Numbered from the stretch's first letter, positions 11,303 to 23,704 are shown. The stretch is DNA of 64,000 bases from Tillus elongatus (GCA_964006375.1 OZ023267.1:23433739-23497738); one strand, 5' to 3'. Translations and numbers: made by a program. The notes: generated from the sequence alone by a model not told the origin.

Positions 11303-12382
11303 TCAGTTAAGTAAGCGTTCAAATTGTTGACCACCAGCTTCCATACAAAAGTACAAATTATGTTCAAAACGAGCTCTGACATTCTGGGGCATTTGTGGAG
11401 TTATTAGACGGCATTCTTCAACAATGCGTCGTCGTAATTCTTCCAGAGACTCCGGTTCTGTTGCATTAATTCTACTCTTTAAATGGCCCCATAGAAAGAA
11501 GTCTAAAGAAGTTAAATCCGGTGATCTAGGGGGACACTCAATAGCACCTCTACGCCCAATCCATTGCTCTGGAAACTCTTTGTTAAAAAACTCCCTAAGA
11601 CGTTGTGAAATATGCGGAGGTGCTCCATCTTGTTGAAACACTAATTTATTTTCTTGATAGGGATCATCATTTTCAACAATGTCAATTAGGAGAGGGTAAG
11701 CGATATCTTATAGTAACTCCAAATACGTTTCGCCACTAAAATTGCCATCAAGAAAAATTGGTCCGATTAAACGGTATCCAAAAATGCCAGTCCAGACATT
11801 CAATTTCTGTGAAGTTTGAGTGTGAACTTTGTAAAAATTTCTTGGATTATTATCTGCCCAATAACAACAATTATGACGATTGACTGTAAAGTTTAATAAA
11901 AACGTACAATCGTCTGAAAAACAGATATTGAACAGAAAGTTCCCGTTATCAGCTATTCGTGCAGTAATAACTTCACAAAACTCCAGCCGCCGATCAAAAT
12001 CATCTTCATTCAGTTGTTGTACAAGATGAATTTTATACGGGTGACATTTATGATGCTTCAATATTCGCTGAATAGTTCTCCTTTTGATGTTTGAAACAGT
12101 GGCAAAGTTTCTCGTGCTCAAAGTTGGGTCTGCAGCAATTTGTCCCAAAACTTCAATCTCAGTAGTCTCATTTCTAACCGGAAATTCACGTTCAGGATTC
12201 CGTCTTTTGTTGGCTACTGAACCACTTTGTCGAAACTTTGCAACTAACTCCAAAATGTATTTTCTGTTAACATGTCTGTTCGGATGTCGTTCATTAAACA
12301 AATTTGCGGTACGGTTGGCACAGTCATCGTTTTTGAAAAAAGAACAATTATTTCAACTCTTTCTGCTACAGAATACACCATT
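11303..12382 (-). pseudogene. DDE transposase, DUF4817/IS630-Tc1-mariner type, two lesions
   Basis: The start ATG is at 12382-12380 (VYSVAERVEI...). It begins an N-terminal helix-turn-helix of DUF4817 type (FNERHPNRHVNRKY). A one-base shift in a T run near 12338 separates the first ~17 codons from the rest. The DNA-binding half and the first catalytic aspartate (FSDDCTF, near 11914) lie in 11711-12301. A single in-frame TAA at 11708-11710 interrupts the protein after TYLELL. The frame then continues unbroken through FQQDGAPPH (second Asp, near 11629) and PPRSPDLTSLDFFLWG (third Asp, near 11518) to the natural stop at 11303. The last two aspartates are 37 residues apart. All three catalytic residues remain, so inactivation looks recent. 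The product would cut and paste the element in the nucleus. Confidence 0.9.
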
Positions 12383-12448
12383 GTGAAATTAATTTTCGGT
12401 AGTACTATCAAGTATCAAACCGACCGATAAACTGAAATAATAAACCGC

Positions 12449-12547
12449 ATTTCTCTCATTCCGATAAGAAATGTTCTGATAGTCAATTTTTTGTTTACAA
12501 ACCAACAAAACATTGACTATCAGCGCATTTCTTATCGGAATGAGGGA
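12449..12547. repeat. Internal palindrome inside the mariner-type element
   Basis: GCATTTCTCTCATTCCGATA at 12449 is repeated inverted at the other side, ending GGAATGAGGGAAATGC near 12547, with ~42-bp arms around a ~23-bp spacer (TTTGTTTACAAACC...). The right arm is the inner edge of the right TIR, so the left arm is an extra inverted copy of it. Confidence 0.75.
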
Positions 12548-12870
12548 AATGCGTTTTTGCATCTTCAACTGTGAATAATTTTTAAACGAGTTGATAAAAC
12601 TTCCAAAAAAATTTGTGTGCTGAATTCAGAAAAGAAAGAGCTTTCAAATGATGTAACACTCGAACCATGTTCCCTATTTATACTATAAGGGGTTGATGTC
12701 ACAAAGTTGAGTTTTATGTCAAAACATGTCCCCCTCAATATTAAAATTGACGTATTTCAGCGTTTCTTAAAAAAAATATTCTCTGGACGCAAATCGGTCT
12801 GTTTTGTTTTCAATGCGCCACCCCTTATATATGTGTTCCTGAACCAGTAAATTATACAATACAACGGTTA

Positions 12871-13317
12871 CAGTTATATGTGTTTAGATAGTTCGCTAGA
12901 TTTTATGAAATGTATTATGTTTTCTGGTGCTGCTATGGCTAGTGTTACGATGGATAGGTTTTCGCCTAAAAACAACCTTCTTTGGAGTCTGTGTTTAGTG
13001 CACCCTGTGACAATATGACTTGCTGAAGGGCTCACATTGCAGGTATCACAAATAGGTGGAATATGTTGTTCCAGTACGTACTTATGTGTGAGTGCTATGT
13101 GTCCCATCCGGAGTCTTCTCAGGACGGCGAGGGATCTGCGACTTAATTCATTAATTGTTGTTGCCCTTACTTGGTGAAACCTTTCCATACTAAATACAGA
13201 CGTGAAGATTATTTCTCTGGCATCACAAATGTGCGTTTTCTTTTCTGTAACCGGTTGCGCTGCTTGACAGCATCCTCTCTGATCCTTTTTCTGTCTGACG
13301 ATGCTATTACGCAGCAA
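12871..13317 (-). pseudogene. LINE ORF2 C-terminal fragment (Cys/His tail)
   Basis: The 147-residue frame contains LRRLRMGHIALTHKYVLEQ, PPICDTCN, HIVTGC and RLQRR. This is the post-RNase H zinc-knuckle-like tail of an insect LINE ORF2 (R-x-GH-x-x-LTH ... C-x2-C ... H-x4-C). It ends SSELSKHI-stop at 12874. Upstream catalytic domains are missing. It starts only ~45 bp from the mariner-type element's right TA, so the transposon may have landed in the 3' flank of this LINE. It is distinct in sequence from the tails at 14138, 21881 and 62880. Confidence 0.65.
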
Positions 13318-13918
13318 AACGGGTCACAGAAAGGACAACGAACATTTGTAAAGCCAGAGAAACAGCCTACACGTCTGTATTTAGTATGATCCAGGTAGTT
13401 CTCGATTGTACACTAAATTTTATTTTTTACAATGATCAACAGCATCTTATCCTATTTTTGCGAGTTATCACTAAAATAGAAAAAAAAATTGTCTCAAGCC
13501 ATCATTGCTGAATTCGTCAGTTTGTCAGTATGAATAGAATTATTTTCAACGTTTATTTTCCTTTCTAAGTTGCCGTGCAAACAATGAAAATACCACATTT
13601 TAATTTTAAAAAAAAGGAAAAAACAGATCTTTTAATTATTGTTGGGTTGGGTGATAGATTCAGAACTTATTCGATAGCACGTGAAGTATTCAATCAAGGA
13701 TGCCATTTGAGAAATCTACGCTTCCTAAACTGATTAAATTTGCAAGAAATTGGTAACTTCATACAATATAATTATTAATTTTGTTTCAAACTTTATCCCA
13801 AACGTATGTCAAAAATCTGCATCATCATAGTCTAAAACCAATATTGCCTAGTCGTCGTAACCGTGGCTCTGCGTGTCATGGTTGCTGTTTGGGAAGAGGT
13901 AAAATTCAGTGCTTTCCC
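13318..13918. other. Unassigned AT-rich stretch
   Basis: No coding signal or recognised repeat. Confidence 0.4.
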
Positions 13919-14041
13919 GTTGCCTTCTGTTTAGCACTGTTAAAAATTGTATTGTAAATTTAATAACTATGATGCCGTTTCAATGTGTGCCAGTATATAT
14001 TATAAAACGCAAAATTATAACAGTGATTTATGGGTTGCCTA
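13919..14041 (+). repeat. Left copy of a ~123-bp direct repeat flanking a LINE fragment
   Basis: TTGCCTTCTGTTTAGCACTG through GTGATTTATGGGTTGCCTAG. It matches 14867-14990 at roughly 90% by eye. The LINE-I fragment lies exactly between the two copies, so they behave as a very long target-site duplication or a pre-existing tandem duplication. Confidence 0.85.
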
Positions 14042-14866
14042 GTAGTAGTAGTAGTAGCAGTGGCGGGGAGGCCAACGCCAAGCAAGTAGGCCAAAATGGG
14101 CACTTTTTGCCCACCCAAGCAACCCAGCAACCATGCTCTACTCTTCCTCGGTTCCATCACCAAACCGCCTCGACCTCGAAATGAAGGGCGTGACGGTCTT
14201 CAATTGGACGGTGCTTACCTGATTCCTCTGCAGAGTCTTCGATCCGAACAATTCTGCTCGAAGAATCCCAAAAGCCTCGCATTTACACAGGTAGTGGTAG
14301 GACGTTTCTTCATCATCGCCGCATTCCTGGCAAATGGGATCCGTCTCTACGCCTATCAATATGAGGTGTCTTCTAAGGGCGCAGTGGCCTGTCAGCACCC
14401 CAAGGATGAGGCGAAGCGTAGGTCGACTCCTACCGAGTAGCCAGACAGCTTTATCTCTGTCCGGCCCCTCCACGAAGTCCCTCGCCTTCCTACAGCCACG
14501 ACCACCAGTGTATCTCCATTGCTTCCTCTGTCCACCTGTCTAAGGCGACAGAGACCGTCTTCCCACTTATGCCTATCGCAGGCTCCGGGCCACAGAACGG
14601 CCGCCGGGAACCAAGCCTTGCGAGATTATTCGTCACCACATTTCCCGCTACGCCACAGTGTCCCGGAACTCACACCAGTTGCACCTCCTTTGTCCTGGAT
14701 AGTCCTTTGAGGGGGTCAGCGCACTCCTGAATCAGTGTTAGCCTGATTCTGGCCGCGCAGACTGCCCGGAGGACCGCCTGGCTCTCCGAGCAAATGTACA
14801 CACATTTCTCGGGGCTCGTCCTCACATACTGTCTATTGGCCACAGACAGGATAGCGTACACCTTTG
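14042..14866 (-). pseudogene. LINE-I fragment: RNase H and C-terminal Cys/His tail (copy 1)
   Basis: On the minus strand the fragment begins inside an RNase H domain (about 14866-14630: SVANRQYVRTSPEKCVYICS, WVPGHCGVAGN). It continues through an interrupted linker to the tail TGHCALRRHLILIGVETDPI, CQECGDDEETSYHYLCKC (14138-14473). RNase H plus this tail is typical of I/R1/LOA-group LINE ORF2. It ends in a (CTA)n-type simple tail at 14041-14058, then the flanking direct repeat. Frames are broken by shifts and stops between 14473 and 14670. It is 5'-truncated. The related copy at 62215-63131 keeps more of the N-terminal RNase H. Confidence 0.85.
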
Positions 14867-14990
14867 CCTTCTGTTTAGCGCTGTTAAAAATTTTATTGTA
14901 AAGTTAATAAGTATGATGCGTTTTCAATGTGTGTTAGTATATATTATGAAACGCAAGACTATAACAGTGATTTATGGGTTGCCTAAGTCT
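14867..14990 (+). repeat. Right copy of the ~123-bp direct repeat
   Basis: TTGCCTTCTGTTTAGCGCTG through TTATGGGTTGCCTAAG, aligned end to end with 13919-14041 with about a dozen differences. Confidence 0.85.
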
Positions 14991-15260
14991 AACATCGTGA
15001 CTGAAAGTAAACTGTCAGATAATGTTTGTCTCACCTCTTTAGAATATAATTTAATAAGAAAATTTAAAGTTTGCATCGATGCACAGAAAAGAGCAGACTT
15101 ATTTTAATAAGATTCTGAAGACAATCTGTCTCTGTAAACACACAGTACACGCGAAATTTTAGGTTGTGCCAGTTTTATATTGAGATATATAGAAAATTAT
15201 TTTGTTACTTTCAGGAACGAAAAAGCACGGGATTAAAAATGTTTGTACCTATAATAAAAG
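14991..15260. other. Unassigned spacer
   Basis: No gene or recognised repeat. Confidence 0.35.
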
Positions 15261-15261
15261 T

Positions 15262-16631
<1,370 letters not shown>

Positions 16632-17977
16632 CTGGACGCAGCAAGTGCGTTATGGCAGAGAATTATTATAAAAATGCTTTGAATATCAAATAGGTCTTTT
16701 TAATGCAAGCAGTCATCAATTTGGTTACCGGTATAACCTATATAGTAGGAACAATATGCCAAATTTTATCAAAACAACTTATTGTTTGAAAATGTACTAA
16801 CATTTTCCGACAATAAACTATAAACGTTGGTTTCCCAGCCAACAAACCTTAGGTTAATAGCAAATTGAGTTATTGAAATTTGAAGCATTTAATGAAAATT
16901 TGTTACCAAAACGAACTTACTGCGTCTTGATTTTTGTTCTTACAAACATATTTCGATAAAAAATTCAATAAAATAAGGCTGTTCGAAAAAAAAATTGTAG
17001 GGATCACCAACGACTTATGGGCCAGCCGGTGATTGTCAAAATAATTTTATAAGATGCAGCTCAAGATACCCTATAATTAACTTATACAATATATTTTTCT
17101 CGTGTTCTGTATAATAATAATTATATTGAGCTTTACCGTAGAAACGTGTCACCCTGTATATATGTAAGCAGATCAAAACTGAACGTAAACCCGGATATGG
17201 ATTCCAGGGGGCCTAGTTTGCGCTCATTTGAAGAAATCTTTTTTAAATTCTAAAGTCGCGGTTATGCTCATTGACGAATTTTTTGTACGAAAATTAGCTA
17301 CAAATTATGTACCGTTAAACCATAAACTTAACTAAAACTACCGCCAAAGCATCAGAGAAAATAACTAACCTGTTTCATATCAGTCCCTTTTGTAAAACTT
17401 CCATCATTTATATGTGTTGATAAAACATAACAAACACTGTTTAGTCCACCCGCTAACATTAATAAAGGAATAATTTGCACTTGTATATAAAAATGTCCCA
17501 AATAACACAAATAATTTGCAGCTGAAACAATAAACATAACATATAAACAATCTCATATTATAGGATAAACTTTAGTTACAGCGTCTAACAGACCTGGCAA
17601 TAATATCAAATGTTCTGTTACCAGGCAACGACATACTAGATCTCATATAAGCTACGTTTACCATTGTCAATGAAACGCGGTAATATTAAAAATAAATGTT
17701 TCAAATTTGAATAGCTCAATTTTTTGTAAACCTAGAAAGCTGCATTTTGGCAAATGGTTAGGTCTTTCCCAAAGCAATATGTACACCAAATTTCATTAAA
17801 ATATCTTTGTAATTTTCGGAGAAAAAAATTTTTTTCGAAAGAAAACTCAAAATTTTTCCAGAAAACCTTGTCCGATTTTTCTGGCTAACCAACTAATCCA
17901 AGCTATTAATAAAAGAAAGGCACTTACTGAGTTTCATCAAAATCGGTTAATTATTTTTTGAGTTACGGTTGGATACA

Positions 17978-18099
<122 letters not shown>

Positions 18100-18186
18100 A
18101 CCTGACCCCGGATATGGGTTCTAGGGGCCCAAATTCGCGCTCATTTGAAAAATTTTTTGCAAAGTCTCACCATCGATATCTCTCTA

Positions 18187-18217
18187 TTAGTGAATTTTTT
18201 AAAATAAAAATTCACTA
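18187..18217 (+). repeat. Terminal hairpin of the core element
   Basis: TTAGTGAATTTTT and AAAAATTCACTAA pair perfectly over 13 bp around a short A/T loop. The same structure closes the elements at 26963, 28197, 30761 and 38132. Confidence 0.85.
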
Positions 18218-18224
18218 AAAAATC

Positions 18225-19490
18225 TAAAAGACATGCGTTGAAACGATTTAGTGGTTAAAGTCCGATGCCTGACAGACAGAGTCGTTAACTGCCACGCGTA
18301 GATTGATGCATACAACGGGTATAAACCATACATAAACGGTAACCAAACTAACTAAATAACAGGCATAAAACATACTATCCGAACCAACAATCGTGAAATC
18401 TCGGTCACAAATATCGCAAATGACAGAGACAAGAAATTAAAAATTTGCCAAGTGATTTTTATTTAAATGGAGGATTCAATGAATTTTTAAAATACACCAT
18501 ATTTGTAGCTTGATGAACGTTCCCAAATACAGTTTTAGTACAGCATAGATATATTATGTTCTGGTTTTAGACTGAAAGTGTAGCATAATATTGTGGAAAT
18601 GTAAACAAAATCAAGTCTAGTCTCTATAAAAATGATTATAAAATGGTTTCTTTTATCTTTAAACTAAACATAAGACGTCATATAAGACCGAAACAGTCGT
18701 TGAATGTGTTTCAATGGCAATTCTACTCATTCGGTAATTAATTGTTACGTATACTTTTAATGCCATATCCCGGGCATGAAGCCGGTGTCAAGTATCATGT
18801 ACAGAAAACCTTAGTTAACGTATCCTTAGATAGCCCAGTGGTAGCGTGCTTGTCTTCTACGCAGAAGGTTACGTGATCGATTCCGGCTCGATGAATGTAT
18901 GGTTTTTTGTTTTGTTCTATTTTGACATTCGGAAAAACAATAGTTCACGGATTTTATAAGTTTTGAACAAGATCTCATTTTTGTTTACACCGCCTGAATA
19001 GCTTTCCCACCTTTGAGCCTGAAATTATAATTTTCAACGGATATTTTGTTATTGTTGATATTCAAAAAACCGCTTTGATTGGGTTGGCTAAAACGAAATC
19101 ATTCATAAGAAAAAATAACTGTTTATAATTTGGCAGATACTTTACTTTTCTAAATATGAATTAAGTTTCCTTCTGGAAATCTTTTATAACTTTAATTAAA
19201 TTTGTAAATCCATTTTTTAAAGAGACTTACACTATCTACAGATATAGCAAAATTTATTTTTTTAGTTTGATAGTGAATTGAACTTTGCGCATTTTTCTCA
19301 AAAGAAGTTAGAACACAAGATTTTTTGATAGAAAGATATTGATGGTAATACTTTCGAAAGAATTCTTCAAATATGCGTGAACTCCAAAATCGACCTTCAA
19401 TGGTTGTGTAAGTTAAAAGTATTACACTTAGTAATATGCCGTATAATAATAGTGAAAATTCATTACTATAACGCACTTGCTGCGTCTCGA
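18225..19490 (+). repeat. Dispersed repeat alpha (copy 1), contains tRNA-like segment
   Basis: This ~1.27-kb stretch is collinear with 57075-58697. Shared landmarks are CATGCGTTG, TGCCTGACAGACAGA, AGACGTCATATAAGACCGAA, ATATCCCGGGC, GAACAAGATCTCATTT and TTTGGCAGATACTTTAC. It ends with the common terminus (ACGCACTTGCTGCGTCTCG, 19471-19489). No frame is conserved between copies. A shorter third copy of the right part lies at 25990-26277. The shared terminus ties it to the core-element superfamily. Confidence 0.75.
18832..18903 (+). other. tRNA-like sequence (pol III box A and B) within repeat alpha
   Basis: TAGCCCAGTGGTAGCG resembles a tRNA box A/D arm. TGATCGATTCCGGC resembles box B (GWTCRANNC). 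Between them CTTCT/AGAAG can pair, but the loop is too short for a canonical anticodon arm, so it is not a functional tRNA call. The equivalent position in the other alpha copy (58008-58080) also looks tRNA-like but with a different middle. A pol III promoter or SINE-derived origin is an inference. Confidence 0.45.
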
Positions 19491-20435
19491 AATTTTTTAT
19501 CTTCTCAACATAATTGCTATTCACACTCTCACCGCCTAGAAGATATATTTTGCTACGTCCTGAAATTTTTAATAATGATGTTTATTTAGGTATTTCCAAT
19601 TAACATAAAAAACTGGGGTTGCTGCTTAGACAATTGATGAGATCACAATTTGAAGCAAATAAATGCCAAACTTCATTTACAGTTACAAAATTATTTTTTA
19701 TATATAAAAGAGAACATTGGCTTGTTACAGATTTCCAGAAAATAATTCGGTTATCATCATGGTCCATAGTATTAACGCGCACTGTGTATATGTGCTTAAT
19801 TACAACTAATTGTATTTACTAACAAACATTTAAACGTACAATGTTTAAAGTTACGGGCAATGAAATGAACGTTGTCGTGGGTTGAGAATTTTAGTGCGAG
19901 TGCATCCATCCATCCAGCTAGCCTTGACACGCACAGATGCACTCGACTATTTATACCAAGCGCATCTAAGGCTGAACATGCACGTCCGGTTTTTAGGAGG
20001 TTGGCACAAAGAAGCATAGAGAGATAATTTACCTATTTAACATTTGTTTAATAAGATGATACCGCGGCACCATTGGTGCTATAAACGATATTTTTTTTTC
20101 AAATAGCACTGTCGAAGGTAGGACTATTACAATGTGAAACAGGCAAATGCAAAGCCTCACTGGTCCAGGGGTTAGGGCGTGTGTATCTCATTTTTTTCAT
20201 AAAACAAGAATGCATCTCGAAGTAGACCGATCTAGCTGTTTTTTTTTTACAATTACATGTCAGTGTCACAAGGATTGTGTCTACCGAAACTAAAGTTATC
20301 AGCTGAAGGTATTCTGAAGTTATAATGTTTATAAAATCGTAGAAACAGATCGACAGCCATTTTGAGGATTAGTTCTCACCTTCAGATTTGATCGATTATT
20401 AGTACCAGAATTTTTTCCAAGCTTTACTCAACTTC
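19491..20435. other. Unassigned non-coding stretch
   Basis: No gene is supported. A more GC-rich patch at 19860-20020 carries no recognisable protein or RNA motif. Confidence 0.35.
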
Positions 20436-20755
20436 ACTTTTTTTCTCCCTCAGGGCTCGTCCGCGTCCTTTGCCGCTCCGGTAGCACTGCAGCCTTTGGC
20501 TTATTGTGCATGCCCTTAGATTTTCCTACTCCACCCATTCCAAAATCACCGTGCCGATTGGTAGGGTGAAGTTTTATATTGCTCTGTCTCCGGTCTAGAC
20601 TGACCGTAGATCAGTTGTCTTTTGCGGTCCAGAGCTTTACACTCGCACAAAATGTGTTGAGCTAATTCCTCCCCTCGCCGCAGAGTCTGCATGTGAGGTT
20701 CCCGTCGAACCGCCCAATTTTATGCAGGTGTTTCTTGTGGATCGGTTTTTGAAAA
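20436..20755 (-). pseudogene. LINE-H 3' end (copy 1), partial C-terminal tail
   Basis: The 3' segment is nearly collinear with 21685-22120: an A-rich 3' end (complement of TTTTTTTCTCCCTCAGGGCTC), a ~200-bp GC-richer 3' UTR, then the Cys-containing tail (KKHLHKIGRFDGNLTCRLCG-like). The coding part is only ~35 residues before the junction with a LINE-A endonuclease fragment at 20756. It is an ORF2 C-terminal remnant. Confidence 0.7.
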
Positions 20756-21300
20756 GCCTAGCCATTCCTTATTATGGACATTGAAGCCACCAAGAATATT
20801 GACCTCGGAGGAAGGATATTCAGAAATCAGATGGTCGGTTTTTCAGAAAGGTAGTCTAAGAGCTGGACAAAGTTGTTGTGACCGGTAAATGCAACAGATG
20901 AATTTAGTGGCAGCCCTGAGAGAGCGAGAGAGAGAGAAAGTTTTATCCATAGTATGTCTTTTCTTCCAGCTTCTAAATTGGGGAGTCTGGTGAATGGTAG
21001 ATTGCTACGGACGTATGCGCACACGCCTCCGTGCAATCTAAAGGAATTAAGGAGCTCATACCCCGGGAAATTAAGGTGATTAGTGGCTGTTTTGGCACTA
21101 ATTTGGGTTTCGGTGAGGAAGAGGAGTTGGGGCTTATTAGCCTGGAGGAAATGGTGGACGGAGTTCAGGTTAGAATTTAGGCCACATATATTCGAGATGG
21201 ATATATTAAATCTTGATACTGGCTCCCCGTGTACACCCCTCCCCCGGAGATCCGTATTTTACCACCGGAATCTTTTGTACAAGGAGAAGCTATCATCATT
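20756..21300 (-). pseudogene. LINE-A endonuclease domain fragment (copy g)
   Basis: The minus-strand frame starts about 21215 with SISNICGLNSNLNSVHHFLQ. It continues through KPQLLFLTETQISAK (catalytic Glu of the APE-type endonuclease), NFPGYELL, HGGVCAYVRSNLPFT and DILWIKL. It is shifted in a CT-rich patch at 20920-20940 and ends before the GDFN block is properly formed. Upstream (to ~21300) is 5' UTR-like sequence also present at 52160-52260. The endonuclease nicks the target for retrotransposition. Only its N-terminal half is left, fused head to tail with LINE-H sequence at 20755. Confidence 0.8.
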
Positions 21301-21684
21301 TTTGCTTATAACCTAAATGGCTTTCTGATTGACCATACAGTCATATTTACTGCAGAAATGATCTTCCATGTCAAATTGCCTACATTGAAGTTGAAAATTC
21401 ACAGAAAATCTAACTTGAAATGAAATATGTTCTTAAAGTTCAAAGTGTACAGGAGTGAAATAAATTTGTGAATCTTAAAGGGGTTTCAGTTGAAAAAACT
21501 TAATTGACAAAAGTTTTATTCCTCAATAATATTCTCTGTGTAAATCCTCAAAACGCATGACAACTTTATCGGCTTCTACCATATGGAAGTAAAGCGGAAT
21601 TTCAATTCCATGCTGATTTGAAATCAGCATGTTTCCCTCTCCAATATAATACATCCGTTTTAATGCCAATGGAGTGAACCACAC
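21301..21684. other. Unassigned spacer between LINE fragments
   Basis: No recognisable gene or repeat. Confidence 0.35.
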
Positions 21685-22120
21685 CTTTTTTTCTCCCTCA
21701 GGGCGCGTCCGCGTCTTTACCGCTCCGATAGCAGCGCAGCTTTTGGCTTATTGTGCATTCCCTTTACTTTTTCCTACTCCACCCATTCCAAAATCACCGT
21801 GCCTTGAACTAGTCTGCACAGCGATTGGTAGGGTGAAGTCTCCGATCTAGACTGACCGTAGATCAGTTGTCTTTTGCGGTTCAGAGCTTTACACTCGTAC
21901 AAAATGTGTTGGGCTGATTCCTCCCCTCGCCGCAGAGTCTGCATGTGAGGTCCCCGTCCAACCGCCCCATTTTATGCAGGTGTTTCTTGACTGCCATGTG
22001 TCCCGTCAAAAGACCTGTTATGTTTCTGAGCTGTCCTCTGCTAAGATTTAGCAGCTCCACAGCTCTCTTTGAACTGGGTTCGTCAATTACTGACTTCCCA
22101 TGTCTGAGCCTTAACTTCAC
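21685..22120 (-). pseudogene. LINE-H 3' end (copy 2): ORF2 C-terminal tail plus 3' UTR
   Basis: A frame of 79 codons (21881-22120) encodes LSRGQLRNITGLLTGHMAVK then KKHLHKMGRLDGDLTCRLCG. This is the TGH...HL..G...C-x2-C signature of the LINE ORF2 tail that follows RNase H. The His/Cys that should complete the knuckle are lost in a shift (GRNQPNTFCTS). The 3' UTR of ~190 bp ends in an A-rich run (complement of 21685-21695). It is truncated upstream at ~22120, where GTTTGTTTGTTTGTT simple repeat begins. It shares ~90% by eye with copy 1. Confidence 0.75.
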
Positions 22121-22189
22121 CCGTTCGTATGTTTGTTTGTTTGTTTGTTACAAGATTTTGTGTAACTATACTTGTTAGTATATTTATGT

Positions 22190-22775
22190 CAAAACTTGCC
22201 GGTCAATATTGAACCAGTTACCCTTATCGAACTGAGCTGAAACTTGATACGCCTGTTATATTAGTCAGGTGACAATGCAACATATCATAAATTCAACGTG
22301 GCACACGCTTAAAAATGACGGATTTTTACTTTTCTTACAATCCACCTGTCATGGGTATCAAATTAAAGGACTTTTTCAATAAAATACAGTGTGCTAGGTA
22401 ACAATTTTATGAATTCAAAATGGCGACCGGCGCAAGATTGCGGAATATTAATTTTTCAACAACCCCCTTTATATAGGTATTAATCGAAATGGCTTCACAA
22501 GTACAATACAGTATGCTAGGTGACACTTTCATGGTTTTAATACAGAGGGCGACGGAAGATGGTGGAATATACTTTTCTTCACAACCCCTTGACATAAGTA
22601 TCAAAAGAAAGGGGTTAGGTGGAGCCTTTATAAATTTAAAATGGTGGCTTAAGTAAGATGACGGAGTTTTTTTTCCCAACAACCTCCTTGATATGGGTAT
22701 CAAACGAAAGATCTTCACGAGTGAAATACAATAGCCTAGGTGGCGCTTCTCTAAATTCAATATGGTTACTTCCTT
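22190..22775. repeat. Degenerate ~121-bp tandem repeat
   Basis: At least four diverged units start with GGTATCAAA(C/T)(G/T)AAAGG-like sequence at about 22353, 22474, 22595 and 22694. Each continues with AATACAGTxxGCTAGGTGxCA, TTCAAAATGG and a CAACAACCCC block. The spacing is ~121 bp, shorter for the last unit. Homologous upstream wording suggests a fifth, weaker unit before 22353. It looks like a satellite-like or TE-internal array. No coding capacity. Confidence 0.7.
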
Positions 22776-22974
22776 CGTTTGAGCACACATATATAATAAA
22801 AGTTTTTAAAAATAATGTTTAACTCCTAACTTATTTTAATAAAAGTGGCCACCATTTTAAAATGAGTGGGTTTAGAAAAAAGTCACACAGCAAGCTACTT
22901 TTCACCTTTTTCTTTAAGGTCAGCATAAAACAAATTTTATTGATTTTTTTTTTGATTTTTATAAAATCATATAT

Positions 22975-23057
22975 TGTCACATCTGTCTCTATGAGAATTA
23001 AGTTTATGAACTTTGTAACTTATATGATCAGAGGCCAGAACCCCAAAGAAAGTAACA
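22975..23057 (+). repeat. Deleted solo-LTR remnant of the 571-3450 element family
   Basis: The left 50 bp (TGTCACATCTGTCTCTATGAG...) and the last ~25 bp (CCAGAACCCCAAAGAAAGTAACA) match the two ends of the LTR at 571-1007. The ~350 bp between, including the TATA box, are deleted. No target duplication remains. Confidence 0.8.
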
Positions 23058-23611
23058 CTATCATTTAGCGCTATTCTGGTCTGGCTGGTTTTCCACTAAG
23101 TTTATTTCAGACTTTCAGGGATTGTATATTCTCAAACCCAAGCAAGAAATTAAGTCATGTTAACCAGCACTCGAGTCAAAATAACCTAACTAACTTGTTA
23201 TTTGGTCATTTAACCAGAATGCTGGTTTGATTGTCATAATCACTACAAATTTGACAATGCAGCTCACAATTGGCTTATTTTTGACTATTAAAATTACCCC
23301 AAAGTCAGTAACTTACAAGTAACTACATTGGAAAAATTTTGGTTTAATTTTATGTGTGAAATATACTTAAATATACTTTTTAGTTGCAATTCCACCATGG
23401 GTAATATTTTGGTCGAAGTGTTCTCTAAATTGGACTGAAAACTGACTACTTGATCCAGATACCTGCAATACCTATTTTCAGTAATTTAATACCTAATATT
23501 AGCCTGCAATATGTCTCTGTAGTATAGTAAATTGGGAGTCTTCTTATGAAGTCTGGATTACACATATATTACCAATTTAACTGCAATAGAGCACAGGAAA
23601 TATTTTTGTCA

Positions 23612-23614
<3 letters not shown>
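23058..23614. other. Unassigned AT-rich stretch
   Basis: No gene or known repeat is supported. Confidence 0.4.

Positions 23615-23702
<88 letters not shown>
23615..23702. repeat. (TA)n tract at the 3' end of LINE-A copy c
   Basis: About 88 bp of TA lies directly against the LINE 3' terminus (minus strand ...GTTGTTGAAATATATA). Here the microsatellite looks like an expanded LINE tail rather than a core-element tract. Confidence 0.85.

Positions 23703-23704
<2 letters not shown>

Larger units (their letters stand above)
10912..12825 (-). mobile_element. Full-length Tc1/mariner-type transposon with TIRs over 300 bp
   Basis: The element is bounded by TA dinucleotides (10910-10911 and 12826-12827), the IS630/Tc1/mariner target duplication. 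The termini are inverted repeats: left CAGAGTGGCGCATTGAAAAC, right end the complement of AGGGGTGGCGCATTGAAAAC. Inverted homology continues about 320-350 bp inward on each side (to about 11260 and from about 12500), through matching blocks such as the CCCCTTA and AGCTTTCAAATGATGTAACAC regions. Between the TIRs is one minus-strand transposase reading frame with two lesions. Such long TIRs are unusual for classic mariner and recall IR/DR-type Tc1 relatives. Confidence 0.9.

Noticed and set aside
18832..18903. Functional tRNA gene
   Set aside because: Box A/B are present but the anticodon arm and acceptor stem do not form a canonical cloverleaf by inspection.
22353..22770. CRISPR-like array
   Set aside because: The units are ~121 bp, diverged throughout and lack constant repeats with unique spacers. 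The sequence is eukaryotic.
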